Virus record (IMG/VR): IMGVR_UViG_3300021963_000500
Coordinates: 1 to 29,054 of that record
Direction: 5' to 3' (one strand)
DNA length: 29,054 nucleotides
Source of the DNA: a virus
Shown: one piece after another, positions 7,263-15,504 of the stretch
Layout: every line of letters begins with the position of its first letter
Numbering within the stretch: position 1 is the first letter of the stretch
Made by a program: the position numbers and the translations under genes
The notes under the pieces: model-generated
Databases searched by the model: none
Told to the model about the DNA's origin: nothing
The model's input: the letters and a program-made list of their open reading frames with translations, nothing else

Positions 7263-8018
7263 ATGGAACAAAGTTTAATTGAAGCTGGAACACAAAATTT
7301 TAATTTACCTCATGATGTGGTTACATTACCATCAGGAGGGGTATTCTACAAAAATAAAAAAAAGGCAATCAAAGTCGGATATTTAACGGCTAATGATGAG
7401 AACATTTTAATTGGTGCCGCTCAAAACTCAAATAATATTATTTTAACCTTACTTAGAAGTAAAATTTATGAAACTGAGTTAAGACCTGAGGACATGTTAA
7501 ATGGGGATATTGAGGCAATTATGATTTATCTACGAAATACATCATTTGGTCCTGAATACACATTAACATTAACAGACCCAAGAACATCTAAACAGTTTAC
7601 AACTAATGTAATTTTAGATGAGTTAAATATAAAACAAAGTCAACATAAACCTGATGAACAAGGTTTATTCACAACTACATTACCAAAGACAGGCTCAACA
7701 GTAAAATTAAAACCATTAACATATGGTGAAATTATAGAAATTTCTGATTTTGCTGACCAATACCCTGTAGGTAGAGTTGCACCAACCGTTACTTGGAGAT
7801 TAAATAAAATTATTCAAGAAGTTAATGGTAGTGCAGACAAAGGAGATATTTCAATGTTTATTGAGACATTACCAATTATGGATTCTAAATACATCCGTAC
7901 ATTTATGAAAGAAAACGAACCGTCTTTAGACCTAACAAAAACAGTAAAAGCCCCGTCAGGAGAATTGGTAACATTTGATATTACCTTTGGGGTGGAGTTT
8001 TTTCGGCCTTTCTTTTAA
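7263..8018 (+). CDS. gp26-like tail assembly chaperone / baseplate-hub assembly protein
   Basis: A 251-residue protein resembling the T4 gp26 (T4_baseplate) family. The marker is the early VVTLPSGGVFYKNKK segment, equivalent to the LPS-x-G-x-x-Y signature of that family, followed by VGYLTANDENIL and a helix-rich middle. The C-terminal third (TVKLKPLTYGEIIEISDFAD) is helical. It lies between the tube and tape measure genes, the standard position for the chaperone that coats the tape measure during tail assembly. Its last 47 bases are also open in the +1 frame, and the final codons TTT TTT CGG and TTT TAA are slip-prone. A minor longer product of 299 residues is therefore likely. Family call is by motif and position. 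Confidence 0.65.
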   Translation: MEQSLIEAGTQNFNLPHDVVTLPSGGVFYKNKKKAIKVGYLTANDENILIGAAQNSNNIILTLLRSKIYETELRPEDMLNGDIEAIMIYLRNTSFGPEYTLTLTDPRTSKQFTTNVILDELNIKQSQHKPDEQGLFTTTLPKTGSTVKLKPLTYGEIIEISDFADQYPVGRVAPTVTWRLNKIIQEVNGSADKGDISMFIETLPIMDSKYIRTFMKENEPSLDLTKTVKAPSGELVTFDITFGVEFFRPFF

Positions 8019-8163
8019 TTACCGACAATATCTCATAGAAGAATATTATTTAATGGCGAAATTTCTCAGAACTTCGTATTCTGACTTTTATGGTATGCCG
8101 ACTTATATGAGAAAATATCTTATTGATAAAATTATAGAACATAACACACCAAAGAATTCTTAA
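7975..8163 (+). CDS. Second, frameshift-accessed part of the tail assembly chaperone
   Basis: The frame is open from 7972 to the stop at 8161-8163. Its only in-frame starts are a TTG at 7975, deep inside the previous gene, and an ATG at 8054 giving 36 residues. Joined by +1 slippage at 8013-8016 it adds 48 residues to the 251-residue chaperone. The segment has a helix (YRQYLIEEYYLMAKFL), a YSDFYGMPTYMRKYLID turn-helix and a charged end. This pattern is common in the second parts of phage tail chaperones (the lambda GT logic), which recruit the tape measure. The alternative is independent translation from ATG 8054. It ends inside the hairpin at 8140-8180, 39 bases before the tape measure ATG. 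Confidence 0.55.
   Translation: MILPLGWSFFGLSFNYRQYLIEEYYLMAKFLRTSYSDFYGMPTYMRKYLIDKIIEHNTPKNS
7998..8019 (+). other. Candidate +1 programmed frameshift site
   Basis: The zero frame reads TTT TTT CGG CCT TTC TTT TAA. At the end, TTT (8013-8015) is followed by TAA, so tRNA-Phe can slip +1 onto another TTT (8014-8016) while the ribosome waits at the stop, as in prfB. The next codon is then AAT. A second site is TTT at 8001-8003 slipping to TTC before CGG, probably rare in an AT-rich genome. Both lead into the frame that runs to 8163. Confidence 0.5.
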
Positions 8164-8180
8164 AAAATTGGTGTGTTATG
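8140..8180 (+). terminator. Perfect hairpin between chaperone and tape measure
   Basis: CATAACACACCAA (8140-8152) pairs perfectly with 8168-8180, a 13-bp stem with a 15-base loop that holds a second small palindrome (AAGAATTCTT) and the chaperone stop codon. The T-run after it is weak (TATTTATTA), so partial termination or an RNA processing/stability role are alternatives. Confidence 0.55.
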
Positions 8181-8195
8181 TATTTATTATAAAAA
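8181..8195 (+). promoter_or_regulatory. Putative TATTTAT promoter of the tape measure gene
   Basis: TATTTATTATAAAAA begins directly after the hairpin and 22 bases before the tape measure ATG, the same spacing as at 10079 and 22281. Confidence 0.42.
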
Positions 8196-8202
8196 CTAAC
8201 TA

Positions 8203-10062
8203 ATGGCTGATAACGAAGGTAGTGGAACCGATGGATTCAAAGAATATGGTGGAAAAATAGGTGACGCTTTTTTTAAAGAGTTCATGACTAATTTTGACGC
8301 AGCGTCAATTTTAGGGAAACTTGATGAAATTGAAAAAGGTGCTACAGATGTTGCGAAAAGTTTTGGTCAAGGTAGAGAACAAATTACCGCGATTAAAGGT
8401 GCTATGGCTGATGCCGTTGAAAGTGTAACTGTGTTAGGTGGTGGTTGGGATAAAATACTTGAAATACAAAAAGGTGTCACCGATGAAATAGGTAGAAATT
8501 TAATATTATCATCGGATTCATACGATAAGTTATACGCCACTAGAGAAGTTACGGGGAGAAGTATTGGTGAATTAACGAAAGGTTTTAAAGATGCTGGTTT
8601 TGCAATTGGACAGATTGACGACCAAATGCAAAAAGTGGTTGACACCTCAAGAGCTAATGGTGTTAACGCGAGTGCGGTCTCAAAACAAGTAGTTGAAAAC
8701 CTATCCTCAATGAATAAGTACAACTTCCAAGGAGGAGTTGAGGGTATGGCTAAAATGGCGGCCCAAGCGGTTAGTTTAAGAATTGATATGAAATCAGTTC
8801 TTGATATTGCGGATAACTTATTTGACCCTGAGAAAGCGATTGAGATGTCATCGGCAATGCAAAGATTAGGGGTTGCTCAAGGTGATTTATTAGACCCGTT
8901 AAGATTAATGGATTTAGCTCAAAACGACCCTGCGGAACTTCAAAATCAAATCGCCGAAATGTCCAAACAATTTGTTCAATTAAATAAGGACGGACATTTT
9001 GAAATTATGCCAGGTGCTAAACGACAATTGATGGAAATTGAAACTGCTATGGGATTACCTAAAGGACAGTTATCTAAAATGGCATTAGGAGCGGCAGAAG
9101 TTGAGGATAAAATGTCAAAAATTAAATTCCCTGATGTTAGTGAAGACCAAAAGAAAATGATTGCCAATATGGCGGAAATGGGTGAAAGTGGTCAGTATGA
9201 AGTAACATTTACAGATAAGGAAGGTAAACAACAAACAAAGGCGGTTACAGAATTAAGTGATGATGATATTAAAGCATTAGGGGACGCGTCAAAACCTAAA
9301 GACCTTGAAAAGATACAGTCCGACCAACTAACGACTCAACAATTTATTAGTAAACAAGTTGAAGCTATTGCGAATAGAACAGGTCGTGCAATCGGTAAGA
9401 GTAAAGCGTCAACAACTATGCAAGATGCCTCAAGAGAGGTTGCCGCCCAAATACCTAAAATTCCTGGAGAATCTTTTACAACTCAAGGAATTGGGAAAAG
9501 TTTTGATGAAGGATTTGATAACTTCATGAAAAATTTAAATGATGGTAATGGAATTTTAACCTCGACATTAGAAGCGTTTAAAGGTACGGGTGAATTTATG
9601 AAAACAGGTTTTGAAGAAACTATGAAAAATGCCAAAACTTCATTTGATGAATTGAGTAAATCAATGAACCCCGTTATCCAACAAATGATGAAAATGGGAG
9701 GTAATGTTGTTGATTTTGTCGAGAAAAAAGAAAACATAAAAGTTAGTGACTTTACCATACAGACTCATCCTGAAGATAAATTAATTATGGCTGGAGGAAC
9801 TAATATTGATGGTAGTAGAAATGGTGGTAATAATAGTGGTGGAGAAACAAAGACAACTGCTGACATTAATCTGACTATTAAAATTGATAGTAACAATCCG
9901 AATATTAAAACTGAGGATATAATTATGGCTCTTAACGAACAATCGGTTAAAGAAAAAATGTTAGAGTCTTTCCGTGACGGTTTAAATAGTGCGAACGGTT
10001 CAAACGGTTCTAATCCAATAACTGCTAGACAACAGATGAATAGAATGGCTAATATGGCGTAA
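8203..10062 (+). CDS. Tape measure protein (gp29-like)
   Basis: A 619-residue, highly helical protein without cysteine clusters or catalytic motifs, placed directly after the tail chaperone pair and before the hub genes. This is where the tape measure lies in most long-tailed phages. It sets tail length and is threaded through the tube before DNA ejection. Residues 20-300 are long amphipathic helices rich in Ala, Lys, Asp and Met (for example MAKMAAQAVSLRIDMKS). About residues 525-548 are a Gly/Asn-rich linker (DGSRNGGNNSGGE), followed by a short C-terminal domain (TTADINLTIKIDSNN) that may bind the baseplate hub. Length is close to T4 gp29 (590), which predicts a tail about as long as that of T4. 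Identity rests on position and composition more than on conserved motifs. Confidence 0.72.
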   Translation: MADNEGSGTDGFKEYGGKIGDAFFKEFMTNFDAASILGKLDEIEKGATDVAKSFGQGREQITAIKGAMADAVESVTVLGGGWDKILEIQKGVTDEIGRNLILSSDSYDKLYATREVTGRSIGELTKGFKDAGFAIGQIDDQMQKVVDTSRANGVNASAVSKQVVENLSSMNKYNFQGGVEGMAKMAAQAVSLRIDMKSVLDIADNLFDPEKAIEMSSAMQRLGVAQGDLLDPLRLMDLAQNDPAELQNQIAEMSKQFVQLNKDGHFEIMPGAKRQLMEIETAMGLPKGQLSKMALGAAEVEDKMSKIKFPDVSEDQKKMIANMAEMGESGQYEVTFTDKEGKQQTKAVTELSDDDIKALGDASKPKDLEKIQSDQLTTQQFISKQVEAIANRTGRAIGKSKASTTMQDASREVAAQIPKIPGESFTTQGIGKSFDEGFDNFMKNLNDGNGILTSTLEAFKGTGEFMKTGFEETMKNAKTSFDELSKSMNPVIQQMMKMGGNVVDFVEKKENIKVSDFTIQTHPEDKLIMAGGTNIDGSRNGGNNSGGETKTTADINLTIKIDSNNPNIKTEDIIMALNEQSVKEKMLESFRDGLNSANGSNGSNPITARQQMNRMANMA

Positions 10063-10078
10063 AAATAAAGATGAAATC

Positions 10079-10093
10079 TATTTATAATAAAAA
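10079..10093 (+). promoter_or_regulatory. Putative TATTTAT promoter of the 1692-residue baseplate gene
   Basis: TATTTATAATAAAAA begins 21 bases before the ATG at 10100, inside the 37-base gap after the tape measure stop. Confidence 0.42.
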
Positions 10094-10099
10094 CAATAC

Positions 10100-13000
10100 A
10101 TGACAGGAAGTAGTTTATCTTTTGTATCAACGTCAAGTTTTAGAGACGCGTTGATGGCCAAAAATTTGGCACCTTATACTGTAACAGGTGTATACACTCC
10201 TCCTGCGGGACCATTAAATTATGAAGTGGTTCAAAACGTATCTGAAGTTATTGACTCTCCTGATAGTTTAATTCATGACGACCCTTTTGCACAACAATTA
10301 TATCCGTTAAATGAATATGGACCAAATGGAGGGTTTAATTTAAATATTACTTATAACAACCCACCATTACCTGTTAATTCAAATCAAGGAGAATATAGTC
10401 CTAATGATACGGTATTGGATTTGGTTAACGAATTCTATATTGACGCTGCTTATATTGAAAACAAATACGGACCTGATGGAGGATTTAAAGATATGGTTAT
10501 TATCGATAGTATCCAAAATAACAATAAAATCTATCAACCATATTGGAACCCACCAACATTTGTTCCTTCATTATATACACCATTTGAAATTTTAACCTCA
10601 ACGTCACCTGTAGGTTCTGACGGTCCGTTATCACAAGATTCTTATCTTGCGAAACTTGGTGCACAAACTTTAAAAAATTTATTTGAAGATAGAATAGCCC
10701 TTGAATTGTATCAACATACTGTCGGAGCAGTTAACTTACAATCATTACAAGACCCTTTTGAAGCGAGTTTATTAGTTACAGGACAACAACCTTTAATTTA
10801 CAGAAATTGGAGGATTACAGTCCCTGAAAACCCTATCTTGGCGGTTATTGATTTGGCAACAAGAATGGCGGGAGCTTATTGGCCTGTATCACCAATCCCT
10901 GGTGATTATTTTGACGAGAATGATTTAAATGGTCAAACAACTCAAACATCAAATGCGTTAAATGTAACTAATCAATTAACAGGAGGATTCTTAGGCCCTA
11001 TTTTAAATAAATCAAGGAACCCATCTCAAATATTTTTAGCTAATACAGGTAACGGACAAAGGTCAGCATTATTTGCAAATATTGATTATAATAGATATAA
11101 GCCAGGATATGAAAAAAGTTTTGGTGGTTTATTAGGTGTTGGTCAAGCACTTGTCAATTTAACCGTTAGTTTAATTAACCCTGACAATGGAACACTTGTT
11201 GGAGGATATTATGTTGGTAGTAAAAATGCTGAACCGTCAACAATAACTTCACCTGCGAATCAAATACCTGTTGACCCATTTGGTAAACAAGTTCAAACAC
11301 CTGTATACGGACCATCTGAATTAGGTATTCTATTTGAGGGTAATGAAACACAGATTAACTTTGGTTTAGCGGGTAAATCTTTAAGTGATGGTGGGGGAAT
11401 TGATGGACAATTTGTTTGGGTATCACCAAAATATAAAGGAAATGCAGGTTTTCATGCAACCCCTGGCGGTGGTTCAGGTAGTTTAGATGAAGGATTTAAT
11501 CAGATTAGTTCTAATTATCAAAAAGACGAATCAACTAACCTTACATTTAAAGAATCGTCAATTCTTGACCAAACCCAAAGATTAATTGATTCTGCGGATA
11601 ATGTCTCAGGTATTAATCGATTAAAACACGTTGGTAATGCGATAAACCAAGTCAGTAAAGTATTCAATGATGGATATAAAGAAATGACTAAAGGTTCTCA
11701 GGTTTTATCATATACAGATAATACGACAGGTGGTGAGGTCGGTATTGAATATTGTAGAGTGTTTACAAAAGATACTCCTTACTACACATATGCTGATTTA
11801 CAAAAAACTGATGGTATAACAACTTCAGGACGAAGATTCACAAATTCAGTTTTTGATAATACGTACAACTTAAATATTGCACCATTAAAAAATCCTGGGT
11901 CAACAAATATTGTTGCTGACGGACCTAACGGTATTGGTGGATACGCCAAAAAATATATGTTCTCACTTGAGAACTTGGCTTGGAGGACTTCAAGTAGACC
12001 TGGTTTTACTTATGATGAATTACCTGTTTGCGAGAAAGGACCTAATGGTGGACGAGTTATGTGGTTCCCACCATACGATATTAAATTTAGTGAATCAAAT
12101 CAAGTTAGTTTTCCAGGAACAGAATTCTTAGGAAGACCTGAACCAATTTACACATACAAGAACACATCAAGAAGTGGAACACTTGGTTGGAAAATTATTG
12201 TTGACCACCCTTCAGTTATGAATACTGTTGTTGAAAAACAATTAAAAGGTCAAAACAAGGAAAGAATAAATTCAATTATTGATTCATTCTTTGCGGGATG
12301 TGTTAAGTTTGATATTTACGAACTCGCTAAGAAATTTAATACAATCCCTGTTAAGGATTTATATACTTACCAAGAAATTTTAAATAACCCAAGATTAACT
12401 GATGAAGAGTTAGCGGGAATTAATAAATCAATTCCAAAAGAGAATACTCCTGATGGAGGACCTGACTCAAGTCCAACAGGGAATCAAGATAGTAATACAA
12501 CTCAAGCGACGACTCCTGATACGTCAGGTGCTGATTTTGAAAACAAGTATTTAGATTTCGCGTTTTATTTTGAAAATGATATTCCTGGGACAAGTCCTAA
12601 TACAACGACAACCATAAATTATCAAACAATTTATGATACATACACCTCAAATACTAATATTGACAAGTATGTTGAAAGAGCGAAAACAACCTTTAATGCT
12701 GATAGTAGAGAGATAAATGTTAAAGAATTTTTTGATAATGTAATTAAAACAAACTTTAATACGTTTAGTAAAGGATTTGTTAAAGATGCTTATAATATAT
12801 TAACAAGTAGTCCTGAAGCGAAGATTACTATTGTAATGGAAGGGTCGGCATCTGCGGTTGCTACGGTAAGTTATAATAAGGCTTTATCTGAACGAAGAAT
12901 TAGTACAATAAAAAACTTCTTCCAAAATTATAAAGATGGTGACGCATCATTAGGCCCATTTATCACTAAAGGTAGTTTTATTATAAAGGCAGAACCTGGA

Positions 13001-15178
13001 ACAGGTGAGGAAACATTAATCCCTAAAACATCGGTTGAGGTTGCTTCAGGTACTACTACTGCAACCACTCAAAACTCAAACACGGGATTTGATGTTGATT
13101 GTCGAATTAATCAAAAAGATAAAACAGGTAAAGTAACATCAAACTCTCAAATTTATGCGGTTAGTGCTATGGCTTGTAGACGTGTTAGAGTTAAAACAAT
13201 TACAGTTTCAGTACCACCAAAACCAATTCCTGAAGTAGTTCCTACACCACCTAAAGAAACTGTTAAAGAAATTCAAACAGTAAACGTTGATGTACCTAAA
13301 CCTCAACCAACTGTTGAATATATTAAAAAATTAAAAGAGGGTATTAGTAAAAAGATATTACGAAATTTATTATCTGAATGTGATTATTTTGATGTTATCA
13401 AGGAAGAAGTCCCTATGGTTTATGACTCATTCAAAGAGAAGATTAGATATTTTAATCCTGCATTCCACTCAACGACACCTGAAGGTTTAAACGCTCGTTT
13501 AACATTCTTGAATCAATGTATTAGACCTGGTGAAACAATTCCTGTAATTGGAACAGATGGTAAACCAAAATATAATGACTCGGTTAACACTTCGTTTGGG
13601 GCACCTCCTGTTTTGGTATTAAGGTTAGGAGACTTTATACATACTAAAATTATACCTACCGCATTATCGTTCACTTATGAACCGTTAGTCTTTGACATGA
13701 ACCCTGAGGGTATAGGTATCCAACCTATGATTGCTAACGTTAGTTTATCATTTAATATTATTGGTGGTATGGGATTAAAAGGTCCTGTAGAACAATTACA
13801 AAACGCATTATCATTCAACTATTACGGTAATACTGAAATTTATGATGAAAGAGCGGTTTGGACTGAAGACACATCAGCATTAGATAAACAAGTGGTGGAT
13901 GCTATTTTAGCGTCTCAAACACCCGCAACAGTCAATAACGTAACTAATCCAAAAACAAATGATGGAGGAACAACTATTGGTGAAATTATCACAAATATTC
14001 CTGTTCCAAGTGGTCAAACAGGTGAAATTGGATATCAAAAAATTATGGATTCATTATTAACTGAAACCAAAACATATTTTGAAACGGTTGTAAATCAAAT
14101 GCAAAAAATTACGTTAAATACTAATTTAGGTATTGAACAATTAGTTAACGATGAAAGATTATTTTTAACAGGTACTACCTCGGCAGGTACTATTGCTAAT
14201 ATTATAGAGATATATGGTAAACCTGAAGGAGTACAGGGTAAAATTGATAAGTTATTTAAAAGTGTTATTGAAGATATTAATAGTGATGTGACCCCAAATC
14301 CTATTATTGATGAATTACTTAATAAAAATTTTGATAGTAGTAGTTCGGCTATGAGAGGTGTTAGACAGAATATGATTGAATATATAACAAATCTATCGTC
14401 AACATTCTCCACAGAGGTGTCAAAATTAACCCAAGAAATTGTCTTATTTGAACAAAACTATGTTCAAATAATTAGAAAAGTAAATCTAATTAATAGTAAA
14501 ACTGATGGTAAAATTTTAGAAACAGGAACCCCAAGGATTTATAATATTGATGGTACTGACCAAGTTAGTCCATCAAGTAAAGTAACGGGGGTAAATCCAT
14601 CGGACACTTATGATGAATTAAGAATTGATTATGTATCATTTAAGGATACTATAACAGGATTTACAGAAGTTTTAAATACCAATGAAATTGTTAGTACTAA
14701 AACTTTATATGGTGGTGAAAATGTATTTAAACCTGTTAAAGGTAATGAGTACTTTAAAAATGAACAAGATAAAAGATTCTTCTTAGTTATCTCAAGAATC
14801 TTTGATGATAAGAATAAATTGGAAGAATTTAAACAATACGTTATTAAGGGTGATTTAGTAAATGTTAAAGACCCTGCTAATTTAAGTAAAAAGTTTGACA
14901 ATATTACAGATGATATTGCTAAAAAATATTCAAAAGAGTTAAGGGCAGAAGAGAAAAAATTTGAGGATTTCAAAAAGGACAAACAGGATTATAAAGACTA
15001 TACTGATGGAATCGAACAAAAAATGTATCCAAAAGGTAAAACAAGAAAATTCAAATATACAACAGTTCCTGACCCTGCAAAAGAACCAACACAAAAAATT
15101 GAAATTAGTAACCTATACAAAACAACTAATGTTGACCCAATTAAAACAACCTTTGATGGTAAAGTTAAATTTGAATAA
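10100..15178 (+). CDS. Giant tail-tube-initiator / baseplate protein with inserted OmpA-like domain
   Basis: A 1692-residue structural protein. Around residues 675-720 it has GRPEPIYTYKNTSRSGTLGW and IIVDHPS, and around 1115-1215 it has EGLNARLTFLNQC, VLRLGDFIHTKII and IQPMIANVSLSFNI. Together these look like two halves of a gp48/gp54-type tube initiator fold. Between them, about residues 855-1035, is an OmpA-like segment: the stretch from G915 to R933 ends YNKALSERR and aligns without gaps to OmpA's peptidoglycan-binding motif. S918 stands where OmpA has its diaminopimelate-binding Asp; R933 keeps the Arg. A Pro-rich linker (VSVPPKPIPEVVPTPP) follows. The N-terminal 450 residues hold repeated GPNGGF/GPDGGF motifs. 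The C-terminus is Lys/Asp-rich and coiled-coil-like. It lies between tape measure and gp53-like genes. Baseplate role is likely; exact T4 counterpart is uncertain. Confidence 0.65.
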   Translation: MTGSSLSFVSTSSFRDALMAKNLAPYTVTGVYTPPAGPLNYEVVQNVSEVIDSPDSLIHDDPFAQQLYPLNEYGPNGGFNLNITYNNPPLPVNSNQGEYSPNDTVLDLVNEFYIDAAYIENKYGPDGGFKDMVIIDSIQNNNKIYQPYWNPPTFVPSLYTPFEILTSTSPVGSDGPLSQDSYLAKLGAQTLKNLFEDRIALELYQHTVGAVNLQSLQDPFEASLLVTGQQPLIYRNWRITVPENPILAVIDLATRMAGAYWPVSPIPGDYFDENDLNGQTTQTSNALNVTNQLTGGFLGPILNKSRNPSQIFLANTGNGQRSALFANIDYNRYKPGYEKSFGGLLGVGQALVNLTVSLINPDNGTLVGGYYVGSKNAEPSTITSPANQIPVDPFGKQVQTPVYGPSELGILFEGNETQINFGLAGKSLSDGGGIDGQFVWVSPKYKGNAGFHATPGGGSGSLDEGFNQISSNYQKDESTNLTFKESSILDQTQRLIDSADNVSGINRLKHVGNAINQVSKVFNDGYKEMTKGSQVLSYTDNTTGGEVGIEYCRVFTKDTPYYTYADLQKTDGITTSGRRFTNSVFDNTYNLNIAPLKNPGSTNIVADGPNGIGGYAKKYMFSLENLAWRTSSRPGFTYDELPVCEKGPNGGRVMWFPPYDIKFSESNQVSFPGTEFLGRPEPIYTYKNTSRSGTLGWKIIVDHPSVMNTVVEKQLKGQNKERINSIIDSFFAGCVKFDIYELAKKFNTIPVKDLYTYQEILNNPRLTDEELAGINKSIPKENTPDGGPDSSPTGNQDSNTTQATTPDTSGADFENKYLDFAFYFENDIPGTSPNTTTTINYQTIYDTYTSNTNIDKYVERAKTTFNADSREINVKEFFDNVIKTNFNTFSKGFVKDAYNILTSSPEAKITIVMEGSASAVATVSYNKALSERRISTIKNFFQNYKDGDASLGPFITKGSFIIKAEPGTGEETLIPKTSVEVASGTTTATTQNSNTGFDVDCRINQKDKTGKVTSNSQIYAVSAMACRRVRVKTITVSVPPKPIPEVVPTPPKETVKEIQTVNVDVPKPQPTVEYIKKLKEGISKKILRNLLSECDYFDVIKEEVPMVYDSFKEKIRYFNPAFHSTTPEGLNARLTFLNQCIRPGETIPVIGTDGKPKYNDSVNTSFGAPPVLVLRLGDFIHTKIIPTALSFTYEPLVFDMNPEGIGIQPMIANVSLSFNIIGGMGLKGPVEQLQNALSFNYYGNTEIYDERAVWTEDTSALDKQVVDAILASQTPATVNNVTNPKTNDGGTTIGEIITNIPVPSGQTGEIGYQKIMDSLLTETKTYFETVVNQMQKITLNTNLGIEQLVNDERLFLTGTTSAGTIANIIEIYGKPEGVQGKIDKLFKSVIEDINSDVTPNPIIDELLNKNFDSSSSAMRGVRQNMIEYITNLSSTFSTEVSKLTQEIVLFEQNYVQIIRKVNLINSKTDGKILETGTPRIYNIDGTDQVSPSSKVTGVNPSDTYDELRIDYVSFKDTITGFTEVLNTNEIVSTKTLYGGENVFKPVKGNEYFKNEQDKRFFLVISRIFDDKNKLEEFKQYVIKGDLVNVKDPANLSKKFDNITDDIAKKYSKELRAEEKKFEDFKKDKQDYKDYTDGIEQKMYPKGKTRKFKYTTVPDPAKEPTQKIEISNLYKTTNVDPIKTTFDGKVKFE

Positions 15179-15180
15179 AG

Positions 15181-15504
15181 ATGTCAAAACAAAATTATAA
15201 TAGATATGGTAATTTTATTATTGATGGAGAGCAAACTGTTGTCCCTTATATAACGTTACCCTCAAAAACAACAGATAAACGATATATCTATAAGGTTGGT
15301 CAATCAAGAATGGATAAAGTGTCCCAACAATATTATAATACCCCAACGTTTGGTTGGTTGATTATGATGGGTAACCCAATATATGGTGGACAAGAATGGA
15401 ATATTCCTGACGGAACTATCTTGACAATTCCATTTCCTTTAGTAGCTTCTTTACAGGACTATAAAAATCAATTAGACAATCATTTCTTCTATTATGGTAG
15501 ATAA
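15181..15504 (+). CDS. 53: LysM-like baseplate protein (gp53-like)
   Basis: A 107-residue protein whose core, about residues 38-88, is LysM-like: YIYKVGQSRMDKVSQQYY, then a Trp-bearing helix (FGWLIMMGNP) and WNIPDGTILTIP. This is the arrangement seen in T4 gp53 and in phage gpX-type proteins, which hold baseplate wedges or the hub together rather than binding peptidoglycan in most known cases. T4 gp53 is longer (196), so this is a minimal form. It starts two bases after the stop of the 1692-residue gene, and its last 11 bases overlap the start of the hub gene. The three genes therefore form one translational unit. Confidence 0.75.
   Translation: MSKQNYNRYGNFIIDGEQTVVPYITLPSKTTDKRYIYKVGQSRMDKVSQQYYNTPTFGWLIMMGNPIYGGQEWNIPDGTILTIPFPLVASLQDYKNQLDNHFFYYGR

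Noticed and set aside
7995-8039. -1 frameshift at GTTTTTT in the gp26-like gene
   Set aside because: The -1 frame ends at TAG (8037-8039) after a few residues with no domain, while the +1 frame gives a chaperone-like segment.
8367-10136. Several long minus-strand frames opposite the tape measure gene
   Set aside because: Their composition mirrors the coding strand and they overlap a clear, complete gene; no promoter or neighbour supports them.
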